Positions 1-12,888 are shown, counted from the first letter of the stretch. The stretch is DNA of 64,000 bases from Bacteroidota bacterium (GCA_009773165.1 WOUZ01000001.1:496001-560000); one strand, 5' to 3'. Notes: generated by a model not told the origin, from the letters alone. Made by a program: numbers and translations.

Positions 1-710
1 CAGCCATACAGGTTATCGAATTTTGATTTTGTTACTGAGTCGTTCACGTTGATAGCAGGAACAAGTAACTGTCCGGCTTCTTTCATTTGATACAACCTGT
101 GCACGCCAGTCGTTGTTTCCTCTGAGACGCCAGCCCAGCTTTCTACTGTACGATGCCAGTGATGTGTATCATCGGTATAAGTATCGGTGAGCGTTTTCAA
201 AAGCGCGGCTTCTTCTGCATTTCCTGTGGCCTGCGAAAGCAAAGATGGGTTCTTTTCAATCTCTAACCCTTTATGAATCATCATGGTAGCGTCGCCGCCA
301 TCATCAACAATAAGGTGAGGGCCATTACCATTTTCAAAGGTGAGGGCTTCTTTTGTACACCACCAGTATTCTTCAAGCGTTTCACCTTTCCAGGCAAAAA
401 CAGGGATACCTGCAACAGCGATAGCAGCGGCAGCGTGATCCTGGGTAGAAAATATATTGCAACTGGCCCAACGCACTTCTGCGCCCAATTCCACCAGTGT
501 TTCGATTAATACGGCCGTTTGAATGGTCATATGCAGCGATCCGGAAATGCGGGCTCCTTTAAGAGGCTTTTCAACTCCAAAGCGGGCACGTAATGCCATC
601 AGGCCTGGCATTTCTTTCTCAGCAATTTCTATTTCTTTTCGTCCCCAGTCGGCCAGACGAATATCGGCCACCTTGTACTGAAGATCCTTTTCAACAAGAG
701 TTTGAATCAT
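1..710 (-). CDS. ahcY: Adenosylhomocysteinase, N-terminal part (cut by window edge)
   Basis: The enzyme hydrolyses S-adenosylhomocysteine to adenosine and homocysteine and so feeds homocysteine to the methionine synthase next door. Translating the minus strand from the ATG at 710 gives [20 protein letters not shown], then [17 protein letters not shown], which is the typical family N-terminus. At the window edge the frame still reads [19 protein letters not shown], the conserved substrate/NAD-domain boundary motif. The frame is open throughout, so the gene is intact as far as visible, and its C-terminal NAD-binding half lies outside. It is divergent from metH. A TACTTTTG -7-like element (minus strand, 736-743) lies about 25 bases upstream of the start. 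Confidence 0.93.
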   Translation of the reverse strand, partial: MIQTLVEKDLQYKVADIRLADWGRKEIEIAEKEMPGLMALRARFGVEKPLKGARISGSLHMTIQTAVLIETLVELGAEVRWASCNIFSTQDHAAAAIAVAGIPVFAWKGETLEEYWWCTKEALTFENGNGPHLIVDDGGDATMMIHKGLEIEKNPSLLSQATGNAEEAALLKTLTDTYTDDTHHWHRTVESWAGVSEETTTGVHRLYQMKEAGQLLVPAINVNDSVTKSKFDNLYG

Positions 711-735
711 GATATAACTAATTTTTAAGGGGTTG

Positions 736-743
736 CAAAAGTA
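736..743 (-). promoter_or_regulatory. -7 promoter element of adenosylhomocysteinase
   Basis: The minus strand reads TACTTTTG, matching the Bacteroidota -7 consensus TAnnTTTG. It lies 25 bases upstream of the ahcY start. I do not see a good -33 TTTG at the expected spacing. Confidence 0.45.
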
Positions 744-920
744 CAGAATATTTTAACATCTGCACTATCGTTTAACATTCATTAATCTAAACAGCTATCT
801 GGTGAAATTGTTGCAGGCAGTTACGAATTCTTAATGCGCTGATGCGCTTTCCGGAAATGGAAAATTATACGCTTTCAAACCAATGTTTTTAAGGCTTAAG
901 CAACAATTAAAAAAAATATG

Positions 921-928
921 TAGTTTTG
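921..928 (+). promoter_or_regulatory. -7 promoter element upstream of the metH riboswitch
   Basis: TAGTTTTG fits the TAnnTTTG consensus and lies about 42 bases before the riboswitch, so the transcript would include the whole aptamer. The -33 region is weak (TTAAG). Confidence 0.4.
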
Positions 929-969
929 TGGCGCATATATCAATTGTCCTTCCATAAAAAAGGCCTTTG

Positions 970-1075
970 ATTTATAAAGAAGAGCGGAGAGAATAGGCTC
1001 TGTGAAGCTCTAGCAACCTTCCCGGCAGGGAGTGGTGCTAAAACCTAATCCTGATTACCCGGGAGATTATAAATT
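970..1075 (+). promoter_or_regulatory. SAM-I (S-box) riboswitch in the metH leader
   Basis: The core contains the S-box landmarks in order: AAGAAGAGCGGAGAGAAT, then GGCTCTGTGAAGCTCTAGCAACC, then the GGTGCTAAAACCTA segment. The closing strand GGGAGATTATAAA pairs with TTTATAA at the 5' end as helix P1. It lies in the metH-metF leader, so high S-adenosylmethionine should lower methionine synthesis. I see no clear intrinsic terminator between the aptamer and the metH ATG at 1192, so the output mode (transcriptional or translational) is unresolved. Confidence 0.85.
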
Positions 1076-1191
1076 AATGTGTTTAATCATGCAAAAAGCG
1101 AGTTTCGTTTGTTATCAACATCAGATGTGTATGTCCTGAATGCCTTAGCTAAGGAACATAACGAATAGCTTTTGTATAAAATTTCCGTAAA

Positions 1192-4100
1192 ATGAACATA
1201 AATAGAATTCCTGTTAAGGAACTGCTTAAAACCAGGATACTGGTCCTCGATGGTGCGATGGGGACTATGATACAACGCTATCAACTTACCGAAAACGACT
1301 ATCGTGGTCGTTTATTTGCTGATCACCCCTCCGATTTGAAAGGTAATAACGATTTGCTAAGTCTTACACGCCCCGATATTATCCTTGAAATTCACCGGCA
1401 GTACCTTGAAGCCGGTGCGGATATTATTGAAACCAACACCTTTAATGGCACACGCATTTCGCAATCGGACTACGGACTTGAACATAAGGTACACGATATG
1501 AATGTGGCAGCTGCTTCAATAGCACGCCAGGCCGCTGATGAATTTACACGTCTCAACCCCGAAAAACCCCGATATGTAGCTGGTGCTATTGGTCCAACCA
1601 ATAAAACAGCTTCCATGTCACCTGATGTTAATGATCCGGGTTACAGGGCTGTGACTTATGATGAGCTGGCTGAAAATTACTACGAACAGGCAAATGCGCT
1701 GATGCAAGGTGGTGCCGATATTCTTTTGGTTGAAACCATTTTCGACACCCTTAATGCCAAAGCTGCCTTGTTTGCCATAAAACGGTTACAAGACGAAAGG
1801 AACGAGAAAATTCCGGTGATGGTTTCCGGGACCATCACCGATGCCAGCGGACGCACTTTATCAGGGCAGACGGTGGAGGCCTTTTTGAATTCAGTCACCC
1901 ATCTTGAGCTGTTGAGTGTGGGCCTGAACTGCGCACTTGGTGCTAAAGAAATGCGTCCGTATATTGAAACCTTATCGCAGCAAGCATCTATTCCTGTTAG
2001 CGCCTATCCCAATGCAGGCCTGCCCAATGAGTTAGGTGGATATGACGAATCCCCGCAAATGATGGCGGAACATATACATGATTTTGTATCTCATGGCTTT
2101 GTGAATATTGTTGGTGGTTGCTGCGGTACTACTCCCGATCATATCCGCGAATTTGCAAAACAGGCCCATAAGGCCACTGTTCGCATTGCTCCTCAACACA
2201 AACCACAAACAATACTCTCCGGACTCGAACCTTTAAAAGTTAGCCGGGAGACCAATTTTGTGAACATCGGTGAGCGCACCAATGTGAGTGGCTCGATTCG
2301 TTTTGCGCGTCTTATCAGGGACAAGAAGTATGAAGAAGCGCTTAGTGTTGCACGCCATCAGGTGGAAGGTGGTGCGCAAATGATTGATGTGAACATGGAC
2401 GATGCGATGCTGGACGCAAAGACCGAAATGACACGTTTTTTGCATATGCTCATGTCGGAGCCCGAGATAGCCCGCCTGCCAATAATGATCGACTCGTCAA
2501 AATGGGAAGTAATTGAAGCTGGTTTGAAATGCCTTCAGGGTAAAGCAGTTGTAAACTCAATCAGTTTAAAAGAAGGTGAAGAAGCATTTATCCATCATGC
2601 CCGCCTCGTCAGGCAATATGGCGCAGCGGTGGTTGTAATGGCATTCGACGAACAGGGACAAGCCTCCAGCTTTGAGCGAAAGATTGAAATCTGTGCGAGA
2701 GCCTATCGTATCCTAACAGAAAAAGTTGGATTCCCTGCTTCTGATATCATCTTCGATCCCAATATATTAGCCATTGGAACAGGTATTGAAGAACATAACA
2801 ACTATGCCGTTGATTACATCAATGCCACCACATGGATCAAAGAAAACCTTCCATATGCCAGAGTGAGCGGAGGTGTGAGTAACCTGTCTTTTTCCTTCAG
2901 GGGAAACGATACCGTTCGGGAAGCCATTCACGCTGTTTTTTTGTATCATGCCATCAAAGCAGGTATGGACATGGGTATTGTAAATCCAGGTATGCTCCAG
3001 ATTTATGACGAAATACCCGCTGAACTTCTTCAACTAACCGAAGATCTGGTTCTTAATAAACGAAAAGATGCAACAGAGCGTCTGCTCCATTTCGCTGAAA
3101 CACTCAAAACGAGCAGCCATAAAGAAGAAAAAATAGATGCCTGGCGCGAAACCTCTGTTCAGGAGCGTCTGAAACATGCGTTGATAAAGGGAATTACTGA
3201 TTTCATTGAACCCGATGTGCTGGAAGCCCGCCCGCTCTATGGAAGAGCACTTGATGTGATCGAAGGTCCGCTGATGGACGGAATGGGCGTTGTTGGCGAC
3301 TTGTTTGGAAGTGGCAAGATGTTTCTGCCTCAGGTAGTGAAAAGTGCGCGGGTAATGAAAAAAGCTGTTGCCGTGCTCCTGCCCTATATCGAGCTGGAAA
3401 AAACGGAAGAAAGCAGTTCGGCTGGTAAAGTATTGCTTGCTACCGTCAAAGGTGATGTGCACGATATCGGTAAAAACATTGTTGGAGTAGTACTCTCATG
3501 CAACAATTTCGAGGTTATTGATCTTGGGGTAATGGTACCCGCCGAAAAAATTCTGAAAGTGGCTCAGGAAGAAAATGTTGATATCATTGGATTAAGCGGT
3601 CTTATAACTCCTTCATTGGAAGAGATGGTTCATATCGCCTCCGAAATGCAACGGTTGAATTTGCGCTGGCCTTTGCTTATCGGCGGAGCTACCACCTCCG
3701 AAATTCATACAGCGGTGAAAATAGAACCCACTTACAGTCAACCTGTTATTCACGTAAGAGATGCCTCTAAGGTGACCGGAGTTATAGCCGAGCTTATGGC
3801 TTCTGCCGAACGAAAAGAAAACTATGTAAAACAAGTTAAGGATCGTTACGAACAACTGCGTACCAAATACATACTGAGCAAACAGGACGATCGTTACCTG
3901 AGTCTCGAGGATGCCAGAAAAAATAAATTTTCAGGCACATTTAACACTTCTACCGTTTATAAACCTGCCAAACCTGGCATTACCATTCTATCTGATCAGG
4001 ATTTGGGGCAATTGGTTGATTATATCGACTGGACGTTCTTTTTTCATTCGTGGCGTATAAGTGGCAAATATCCTCAGATTTTTGATGATGCTGAAAAAGG

Positions 4101-4872
4101 CATTGAAGCAAAAAAACTGTTTGATGATGCTCAAAAGCTTCTGAAAGAAATAGTTGACAACAAATTATTGCATGCCAAAGGTGTTGTTGGATTGTTCCCT
4201 GCACAAGCCTCCGGCGATGACGTGCTGGTTTATAGTGATGAAACCCGTTCCGAATTACTCACGCGCTTTTCGTTTTTACGCAATCAACAAGAAAAAACGG
4301 AAGGACATCCCAACCTGGCTTTATCCGATTTTGTTGCTCCTGTTACATCAGGAATAAATGATTATCTGGGAATGTTTGTTGTGACTGCCGGCCATGGAAC
4401 AGATGCGCTTGTAAAAAAATATGAGGCAGAACACGACGATTATAATGCCATCATGGCGAAGGTGCTATCCGACAGGCTTGCAGAAGCTTTTGCCGAGTTT
4501 CTGCATGAGAAAGTGCGTCGGGAATTATGGGCCTATGCCACTGACGAACACCTGACACCAACCGAGATGTTGGGAGAAGCCTATCAGGGTATTCGTCCAG
4601 CTCCGGGCTATCCTGCCTGTCCTGAGCATTCCGAAAAACGACAGCTCTTCGATCTTCTGCAAGCCGAACTCAATACCGGCGTTGAGCTTACCGAAAACTA
4701 TGCAATGACGCCTGCCGCAGCTGTCAGCGGGTTTTATTTTGCACACCCTGATGCTCAATATTTCAATGTTGGGAAAATTGGAAAAGATCAGGTTGAAAAC
4801 TATAGCCAGCGAAAAGCCCTTTCTGTGTCAGAAACTGAGCGCCTGCTTAATACTCAGCTTAACTACAAATAA
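1192..4872 (+). CDS. metH: Cobalamin-dependent methionine synthase MetH
   Basis: It transfers the methyl group of methyltetrahydrofolate via cobalamin to homocysteine, giving methionine. At 1226 residues it is full length (the E. coli enzyme is 1227). The order is a homocysteine-binding barrel with zinc cysteines near 247, 310 and 311 (GLNCALG and GGCCGTTP), a pterin-binding domain from about 350 to 610, a B12 domain with DVHDIGKN whose His757 is the predicted lower cobalt ligand, and a C-terminal SAM-dependent reactivation domain with the [12 protein letters not shown] motif near 1140. The ATG at 1192 is the natural start. metF follows after 9 bases, so the two form an operon behind the SAM riboswitch. 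Confidence 0.97.
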   Translation: MNINRIPVKELLKTRILVLDGAMGTMIQRYQLTENDYRGRLFADHPSDLKGNNDLLSLTRPDIILEIHRQYLEAGADIIETNTFNGTRISQSDYGLEHKVHDMNVAAASIARQAADEFTRLNPEKPRYVAGAIGPTNKTASMSPDVNDPGYRAVTYDELAENYYEQANALMQGGADILLVETIFDTLNAKAALFAIKRLQDERNEKIPVMVSGTITDASGRTLSGQTVEAFLNSVTHLELLSVGLNCALGAKEMRPYIETLSQQASIPVSAYPNAGLPNELGGYDESPQMMAEHIHDFVSHGFVNIVGGCCGTTPDHIREFAKQAHKATVRIAPQHKPQTILSGLEPLKVSRETNFVNIGERTNVSGSIRFARLIRDKKYEEALSVARHQVEGGAQMIDVNMDDAMLDAKTEMTRFLHMLMSEPEIARLPIMIDSSKWEVIEAGLKCLQGKAVVNSISLKEGEEAFIHHARLVRQYGAAVVVMAFDEQGQASSFERKIEICARAYRILTEKVGFPASDIIFDPNILAIGTGIEEHNNYAVDYINATTWIKENLPYARVSGGVSNLSFSFRGNDTVREAIHAVFLYHAIKAGMDMGIVNPGMLQIYDEIPAELLQLTEDLVLNKRKDATERLLHFAETLKTSSHKEEKIDAWRETSVQERLKHALIKGITDFIEPDVLEARPLYGRALDVIEGPLMDGMGVVGDLFGSGKMFLPQVVKSARVMKKAVAVLLPYIELEKTEESSSAGKVLLATVKGDVHDIGKNIVGVVLSCNNFEVIDLGVMVPAEKILKVAQEENVDIIGLSGLITPSLEEMVHIASEMQRLNLRWPLLIGGATTSEIHTAVKIEPTYSQPVIHVRDASKVTGVIAELMASAERKENYVKQVKDRYEQLRTKYILSKQDDRYLSLEDARKNKFSGTFNTSTVYKPAKPGITILSDQDLGQLVDYIDWTFFFHSWRISGKYPQIFDDAEKGIEAKKLFDDAQKLLKEIVDNKLLHAKGVVGLFPAQASGDDVLVYSDETRSELLTRFSFLRNQQEKTEGHPNLALSDFVAPVTSGINDYLGMFVVTAGHGTDALVKKYEAEHDDYNAIMAKVLSDRLAEAFAEFLHEKVRRELWAYATDEHLTPTEMLGEAYQGIRPAPGYPACPEHSEKRQLFDLLQAELNTGVELTENYAMTPAAAVSGFYFAHPDAQYFNVGKIGKDQVENYSQRKALSVSETERLLNTQLNYK

Positions 4873-4881
4873 CTATATCTC

Positions 4882-5847
4882 ATGAAGCACTTACTTAAAG
4901 TCCCCGAACATATTGCCGCGGCCAACCGCACCCTCTTTTCCTTTGAACTGTTGCCGCCGCTTAAAGGTCAAAACATTGATAATATTCAAAACACCATTGA
5001 CCCGCTCATGGCTTTTGAACCTGCTTTTGTAAATGTGACCTATCATCAGGAAGAGTTTGCCTACAAAACCCTCCCTAATGGCCTGATTGAGAAAAAAACA
5101 ATCCGCAAACGCCCCGGCACGGTTGGAATAGCAGCTGCCATTCTCTATCGCTATGGCGTGAATGTTGTTCCACATATCATTTGTGGGGGCTTCACACGTG
5201 AAGAAACCGAAAATGCATTGATTGACCTGCATTTTTTGGGAGTGAAGAACCTGCTCGTTGTAAGAGGTGATCCACAACCTTCGGTTAAATATTTTCAGCC
5301 TGAACCCGGCGGACATACGCACTCGGTTGAACTTGTGCAACAAATCAGCAACCTTAACAAAGGTATCTACCTCGAAGAAGACCTCCTGAATACCACCCCA
5401 ACCGACTTTAGTATCGGCGTGGCAGGCTATCCTGAAAAACATATCGAAGCACCAAACCTTGAAACAGACCTTCATTTTCTGAAAAAAAAGATTCAGGCCG
5501 GTGCTGAATATATTGTCACGCAGATGTTTTTCGACAATAACAAATATTTCGATTTCGTGGACAGATGTCGCACGGCTGGAATCACCGTACCCATCATCCC
5601 GGGATTGAAACCAATTTCTACTATCGGTCAAATGTATACCCTGCCTCAAACGTTCAACATCGATCTTCCTGAGCCTCTGGTGAAAGAGCTCCTTAAATGT
5701 ACCGACAACAAACAGGCAAAGGAAGTTGGAGCTGAATGGGCCGTTCAGCAGTGTAAAGAGTTGGTAAGTCATAATACTCCCGTTATCCATTTCTACACTA
5801 TGGGAAAAGCTGATACAATTGTAAAAATCGCCAAACAAGTTTTTTAA
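4882..5847 (+). CDS. metF: Methylenetetrahydrofolate reductase MetF
   Basis: It reduces 5,10-methylenetetrahydrofolate to 5-methyltetrahydrofolate, the methyl donor for MetH. The 321 residues carry family signatures: SFELLPP near the N-terminus with the catalytic Glu, FVNVTYH, the HIICGGFTREE segment, LLVVRGDP, and QMFFDNNKYFDFV followed by PIIPGLKPI. It starts 9 bases after the metH stop, which indicates co-transcription and shared SAM control. Length and motifs are ordinary for the family. A long open frame on the opposite strand is only a codon-bias shadow. Confidence 0.96.
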   Translation: MKHLLKVPEHIAAANRTLFSFELLPPLKGQNIDNIQNTIDPLMAFEPAFVNVTYHQEEFAYKTLPNGLIEKKTIRKRPGTVGIAAAILYRYGVNVVPHIICGGFTREETENALIDLHFLGVKNLLVVRGDPQPSVKYFQPEPGGHTHSVELVQQISNLNKGIYLEEDLLNTTPTDFSIGVAGYPEKHIEAPNLETDLHFLKKKIQAGAEYIVTQMFFDNNKYFDFVDRCRTAGITVPIIPGLKPISTIGQMYTLPQTFNIDLPEPLVKELLKCTDNKQAKEVGAEWAVQQCKELVSHNTPVIHFYTMGKADTIVKIAKQVF

Positions 5848-5934
5848 GTACCAGATTTTTGCCCTTAGCCTGACAGTCAGCAACCTGCAACTTGTTCGTT
5901 AACATTTTTTAACGTTTGTTGTTGCTTTTTGAGC

Positions 5935-5942
5935 TATTTTTG
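5935..5942 (+). promoter_or_regulatory. -7 element of the metal cassette
   Basis: TATTTTTG matches TAnnTTTG and ends only 8 bases before the ATG at 5951. If used, transcription would begin within a few bases of the start codon, giving an almost leaderless mRNA. The nearest TTTG (5915-5918) is 16 bases upstream, shorter than the usual 19-21. Confidence 0.4.
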
Positions 5943-5950
5943 CAATCGTG

Positions 5951-6439
5951 ATGAAACGTGTTATTCTACTTCGGTCAATTACTCTAATGCTTGCCTTCCT
6001 GATAATGTCGGGATCAGCCGGCATTACCCTTAATGCGCATTACTGTAATACCAACCAAACACTTAAAAGGTCATTCCTGCCATTTCCAATCGAATGTAGT
6101 CATGAGTCCGACTCGTGCATTCCGCAATCAGAAGGTGACTCCAACTGCTGTCACACTGCAAAGAAACCTATTATCAGCACTGAAAAAAATTGCTGTGATG
6201 ATTTCATTCATCATGTCAAAGGCCTGTCGGAATTTGAACTTCCAAAGATAAAGATCAAAAGTCTTTTTAATAGATTCCTCACCTTGGTTGTAAGGGTTTT
6301 GGATATCATTTTTCCAACTTCTGATAAAGCTGAACCAACAGCTTCATCCTCATTCACCGGCGATGATCCGCCACCTGTCTCAGGTAAAATGATGACAATT
6401 TTCTTCCGTCAGCTTAAGTTAGCTGATCCATTGGGCTAG
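5951..6439 (+). CDS. HYC_CC_PP family secreted protein
   Basis: This is a 162-residue protein with a hydrophobic N-terminus (about residues 5-26, signal peptide or anchor). It carries the motif set that names the family: HYC at 30-32, CC pairs at 66-67 and 81-82, and a DDPPP motif near 143. Its biochemical function is not established to my knowledge. The family commonly neighbours TonB-dependent receptors and heavy-metal-associated proteins, as here. An upstream in-frame GTG at 5948 is possible, but the ATG at 5951 is preferred. A role in metal (perhaps copper) capture is inference from the cysteines and the neighbours. Confidence 0.8.
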   Translation: MKRVILLRSITLMLAFLIMSGSAGITLNAHYCNTNQTLKRSFLPFPIECSHESDSCIPQSEGDSNCCHTAKKPIISTEKNCCDDFIHHVKGLSEFELPKIKIKSLFNRFLTLVVRVLDIIFPTSDKAEPTASSSFTGDDPPPVSGKMMTIFFRQLKLADPLG

Positions 6440-6641
6440 TTTGTTCTTGCCTTTCACCCCTTTTATTTCTTAAATTGTGATTGCAACAAAATGGTAATTG
6501 ATCCATATATGTTTGCTGATTCCGTTGGATTGAAAACTGCGATTTGATTAATTGACAATTTCGATCATTTCATTTTAAGGCATAAACGAAGGGCAAGAGT
6601 TGGAAAATTTTCAAATTATTCCGGATTTAACTTGTCATTCC

Positions 6642-8852
6642 ATGTATCGAATCAAAATATTTCTCATATTTTTCTTATTCGTTTCAACTATTCATTTGCA
6701 GGCACAAATAATTAAAGGCACTGTTTATGAACGTGTTGGTAACGACACAATTCCACTTCCCGGCGTCAATATCTATTGGGAAGGAACACAAAAAGGTACT
6801 ACTTCAAATGAACAAGGTGCATTTAAACTCAAAGAGATGAAAGGCGCACACTATCTGGTATTCAGTTTTGTGGGTTATCTTAACGACACACTTCATGTGC
6901 ATGCATCTGAACAGGCGATCCGTCATATCATGCAAAACACCCTCAACCTTAATGAGGTAGAAGTAGTTACACGTGCAAAAACTTCCTTTGTTTCGCGTAT
7001 GAGCACTGTCAACACCACTCACATCAGTTCGGGAGAGCTGCAAAGGGCTGCTTGTTGTAACCTTTCCGAGAGCTTCGAAACAAGTGCCAGTGTTGATGTA
7101 TCTTACAGCGATGCTGTTACTGGCGCAAAGCAAATCGAAATGCTTGGACTTGCAGGTATCTACACCCAGATGATGGGCGAAAACATGCCAAACCTCCGTG
7201 GCCTTGCAACAAGTTTTGGTCTGGGTTATGTGCCAGGAAGCTGGATGAGCAGCATACAGGTTTCAAAAGGTACCTCTTCTGTTATCAACGGTTTTGAGTC
7301 GGTAAGTGGTCAGATCAATGTGGAATATAAAAAGCCTGCTGATAGTGAACGCTTTTTTCTGAATCTTTACCAGAGTAATATGGGACGTTCAGAAGCCAAT
7401 TTTAATGTGAGTACGAATGTTACCAAAAAGCTCAGCACCATGTTGTTGGGGCATGTTAGTAACAACAGTACGCGACATGATGGAAATCATGATGGTTTTT
7501 TTGATGAACCCCTTTATACACAATACAACTTGTTTAACCGCTGGGATTATAGTTCTGAAAAGTTTGAATTTAAGTTTGGAATTAAGGCTTTAAAAGAAAA
7601 TCGAAAAGGTGGTCAGCTGAGTTTTGATGCTTCGTTACCACGCGACACCACCAATGGATATGGCGTTGGAATTCAGACAGATCGCATAGAATCGTTTCTG
7701 AAAACCGGCTTTATTTTTCATTCACGACCTGCAACAAGCCTGGGTATACAACAGCAATTTACCTATCACCGCCTGAACTCCTTTTTTGGCCTTAAGGACT
7801 ATGACGCAGATCAAACATCCTACTATGCCAATGTTCTTTTTCAATCCTACATTGGAAATACGCAACATACCTACACAACCGGTATGAGTTTTATTTATGA
7901 TGCCTTTGAAGAACAACTCAACGACAGCATTTTCACAAGAAAAGATGTTGTTCCGGGTATGTTTTTTCAATACAGTTACAGCGATGGTGAGAAATGGAAC
8001 TTAATTGCAGGACTGCGCGCCGACTATCATGCAACTTATGGAGCATTTGTCACACCCCGGATTCATATGAGATATAGTTTCAATGCGCACACGATTCTGC
8101 GAGCCTCTGCCGGAAAAGGATTCAGGTCGCCGAATGTGTTGGCAGAAAACACGTCCTTACTGGCATCCTCACGCCGAATTATGTTTCTAAACGAACCTAA
8201 GATGGAGGAAGCCTGGAATTTTGGTCTCAACTTAAGCAAGCATTTTGATATTGCTAACAGAGAGCTTACCGTGAACGTGGATGCATATCGAACTTCTTTC
8301 ATCAATCAGGTGATCGTTGACAGAGATTCGGACATGCAACTGATACGAATCTATAACCTTGAGGGTCAGTCATATTCCAACAGTTTTCAGGTTGAAGCCA
8401 ATTATGAAGTAATTAAAGGTTTGGATGCCACTGCTGCTTTTAGAATTAATGATGTGAAAATGAGCTTCGGCGATGAGGTACTTCAAAAACCTTTGGTCAA
8501 TAAATACAAGGGTTTGGTGAGTCTTTCATATGTAACAAACCTGAAAAAGTGGCAGTTCGACCTTACAGGTCAGTTCAATGGTCAAAGCCGTTTGCCAAGT
8601 ACTGAAAGCTATCCTGAGTTACATCAAAGGCCAGATGTTTCGCCTGCATATACCATTCTCAATGCGCAGGTAACCAAATATTTCCGGAAATGGAACGTCT
8701 ATCTTGGAGGAGAAAACCTGACAAATTTCAAACAGGAACATCCAATCATTTCGTCGGAAAATCCTTTTGGAAAGCATTTCGATTCCTCACTGATCTGGGG
8801 TCCAATTACCGGAATAAAACTTTATGTGGGTTTACGATATACCATAAATTAA
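6642..8852 (+). CDS. TonB-dependent receptor, probable metal transporter
   Basis: This is an outer-membrane beta-barrel importer of 736 residues. The order is a signal peptide (MYRIKIFLIFFLFVSTIHLQ, cleaved after AQ), a carboxypeptidase-regulatory-like domain (IKGTVYERVG to about 105), a plug domain with RAACCNLSESFETSASVD and the QINVEYKKP strand, and a 22-strand-type barrel ending in aromatic GLRYTIN. The frame is open from a TTG at 6600, but the ATG at 6642 begins a proper signal peptide. The CC in the plug, the upstream HYC_CC_PP gene and the downstream HMA gene suggest a transition-metal or metallophore substrate, which is inference. Confidence 0.88.
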   Translation: MYRIKIFLIFFLFVSTIHLQAQIIKGTVYERVGNDTIPLPGVNIYWEGTQKGTTSNEQGAFKLKEMKGAHYLVFSFVGYLNDTLHVHASEQAIRHIMQNTLNLNEVEVVTRAKTSFVSRMSTVNTTHISSGELQRAACCNLSESFETSASVDVSYSDAVTGAKQIEMLGLAGIYTQMMGENMPNLRGLATSFGLGYVPGSWMSSIQVSKGTSSVINGFESVSGQINVEYKKPADSERFFLNLYQSNMGRSEANFNVSTNVTKKLSTMLLGHVSNNSTRHDGNHDGFFDEPLYTQYNLFNRWDYSSEKFEFKFGIKALKENRKGGQLSFDASLPRDTTNGYGVGIQTDRIESFLKTGFIFHSRPATSLGIQQQFTYHRLNSFFGLKDYDADQTSYYANVLFQSYIGNTQHTYTTGMSFIYDAFEEQLNDSIFTRKDVVPGMFFQYSYSDGEKWNLIAGLRADYHATYGAFVTPRIHMRYSFNAHTILRASAGKGFRSPNVLAENTSLLASSRRIMFLNEPKMEEAWNFGLNLSKHFDIANRELTVNVDAYRTSFINQVIVDRDSDMQLIRIYNLEGQSYSNSFQVEANYEVIKGLDATAAFRINDVKMSFGDEVLQKPLVNKYKGLVSLSYVTNLKKWQFDLTGQFNGQSRLPSTESYPELHQRPDVSPAYTILNAQVTKYFRKWNVYLGGENLTNFKQEHPIISSENPFGKHFDSSLIWGPITGIKLYVGLRYTIN

Positions 8853-8946
8853 ACCGACAATAAATGAACTGTCATTCGCATTTTATGTTAACTAATTGTC
8901 TGAATTCAAATTAAAAAATACTTATCTAATTAAATATCTGTTCATT

Positions 8947-9309
8947 ATGAAAAAATATCCGATTATAATTATGCTCGCCGTTCTCATCTCTGTTCTTTAT
9001 GGTAAAGCAATATCAGCTCAGGTAACAGATAGCAAAACTGAGAAAATCGAAATCAAGACATCTGCTATCTGCGACATGTGTAAAGAGCGATTGGAAAAGA
9101 ATATCGCTTTTGAAAAAGGCGTGAAATCAGTAGAGCTTGACGAAAAAACCAAAGTGTTGACCATAACCTTCAAGAAAGGTAAAAACAGCAAGGAAAATCT
9201 GAAAAAGGCCGTGACCAAATTAGGTTACGACGCTGATGAGATGCCAGCAGATAAAAAAGCTCATGATCGCTTGCCCTCCTGCTGTCAAAAAGGAAACGAG
9301 CCACATTAG
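8947..9309 (+). CDS. Secreted heavy-metal-associated (HMA) domain protein
   Basis: The 120-residue protein has a signal peptide (MKKYPIIIMLAVLISVLYGK to about residue 25) followed by a ferredoxin-like HMA fold. The metal motif is CDMC at 42-45, a CxxC variant of the MxCxxC loop, with the expected GVKSVELDEKTKVLTI strand pattern. The tail holds a second CC pair (LPSCCQKG). It probably binds Cu(I) or a similar soft metal in the periplasm. The frame stays open upstream to a TTG at 8896, but the ATG at 8947 fits the signal peptide. It closes the cassette with the receptor and the HYC_CC_PP protein. Confidence 0.85.
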   Translation: MKKYPIIIMLAVLISVLYGKAISAQVTDSKTEKIEIKTSAICDMCKERLEKNIAFEKGVKSVELDEKTKVLTITFKKGKNSKENLKKAVTKLGYDADEMPADKKAHDRLPSCCQKGNEPH

Positions 9310-9390
9310 CAGCCACTTTGAACTGAGGTAATACGGTAGTTGCTGTTAGTTTCCAGATAGTTTGAATACTCTAATACTTTACTGACTAAT

Positions 9391-9978
9391 TCAAGCTGTC
9401 TGCGAAGCATTACCGTCACTTTTAAAGGGGTGTCGGGACTGAACGAGGTACAATGGTCCTTCTTTACGCAAAATGCTCTCAAAAAGGATTATTTCGTTTA
9501 CAAGAGTTTCCTGATAAACTTTAGCAGGGATGTTTGAAATCACGTCCTGAAAGTACCTTTTGTCGTTTAATCCTTTAATTCTTCCAAGTGTAAGATGTGG
9601 AACGAAATTCTGCCTGTCACGCAGAAACCCTATGCTGTCGAAGTTATCGAGCAGTCTGGAGGCAAGCAATTGAAGGCTGCTGTTATCGTCTTTACTTCCG
9701 AGCCAAATAACCCTTGGATCGTAGCGGCTGCCAAAAATTCCCGTTTTGTCGAATAAAATATTGATTGGCACCTGATTAAAAATGGAATTGTTGATGGCGT
9801 GTGTAATTTCAGGGAGGCGCTTTTCGTCTGTTTCACCTAAGAATTTCAGTGTGAGGTGAATGTTTGAAGGATTCATCCAGCTGATACGCTCATGATTCAA
9901 CTTCAGCTGAAGATCCGACAACAGCTGAAGTAAAGCCGGGTGTGGTTGAAAATGTAAAGCAACAAAAAGACGTTTCAT
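9391..9978 (-). CDS. thpR: RNA 2',3'-cyclic phosphodiesterase (2H/LigT family)
   Basis: This 195-residue 2H phosphoesterase opens 2',3'-cyclic phosphates on RNA. Both HxTx signatures are present: HLTL at 41-44 and HLTL at 128-131, the latter followed by GRIKG. The N-terminus MKRLFVALHF and FLGET after the first motif are typical. Length is normal. It stands alone, convergent with the metal cassette and divergent from tRNA-Ala. The physiological substrate in bacteria is uncertain. Confidence 0.9.
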   Translation of the reverse strand: MKRLFVALHFQPHPALLQLLSDLQLKLNHERISWMNPSNIHLTLKFLGETDEKRLPEITHAINNSIFNQVPINILFDKTGIFGSRYDPRVIWLGSKDDNSSLQLLASRLLDNFDSIGFLRDRQNFVPHLTLGRIKGLNDKRYFQDVISNIPAKVYQETLVNEIILFESILRKEGPLYLVQSRHPFKSDGNASQTA

Positions 9979-10020
9979 GGGTCAAAAATACACTTTTTGT
10001 TTGCTGATATTTTTTGTGAA

Positions 10021-10053
10021 TTTGCGTTTGCAAAACGTTTTTTCTTACTTTTG
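10021..10053 (+). promoter_or_regulatory. Promoter of tRNA-Ala
   Basis: TTTG at 10021-10024 is followed after 21 bases by TACTTTTG at 10046-10053, which is the Bacteroidota -33/-7 consensus with correct spacing. The tRNA begins 10 bases downstream. Confidence 0.75.
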
Positions 10054-10062
10054 CAGTCCAAT

Positions 10063-10136
10063 GGGGAATTAGCTCAGTTGGCTAGAGCGTTTGACTGGCA
10101 GTCAAAAGGTCATCGGTTCGATTCCGTTATTCTCCA
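10063..10136 (+). tRNA. tRNA-Ala (anticodon GGC)
   Basis: The cloverleaf reads from acceptor GGGGAAT to ATTCTCC with discriminator A. The G3-U70 pair that marks alanine tRNAs is present. The anticodon stem TTTGA/TCAAA encloses CTGGCAG, giving anticodon GGC. The T stem ATCGG/CCGTT has one T-T mismatch (positions 50-64). CCA is not encoded. Confidence 0.9.
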
Positions 10137-10150
10137 CTTATAAAATTGTT

Positions 10151-10190
10151 AACGACCTGTAAACGTGATGTTTACGGGTCGTTTTGTTTT
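10151..10190 (+). terminator. Intrinsic terminator after tRNA-Ala
   Basis: AACGACCTGTAAAC (10151-10164), loop GTGAT and GTTTACGGGTCGTT (10170-10183) form a 14-bp stem with one G-T wobble, followed by TTGTTTT. Confidence 0.85.
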
Positions 10191-12874
<2,684 letters not shown>

Positions 12875-12888
12875 AAACCCAATTTCTT

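Noticed and set aside
4891-5883. 330-codon frame antisense to metF
   Set aside because: It is a codon-bias shadow of a clear metF gene, and the translation matches nothing recognisable.
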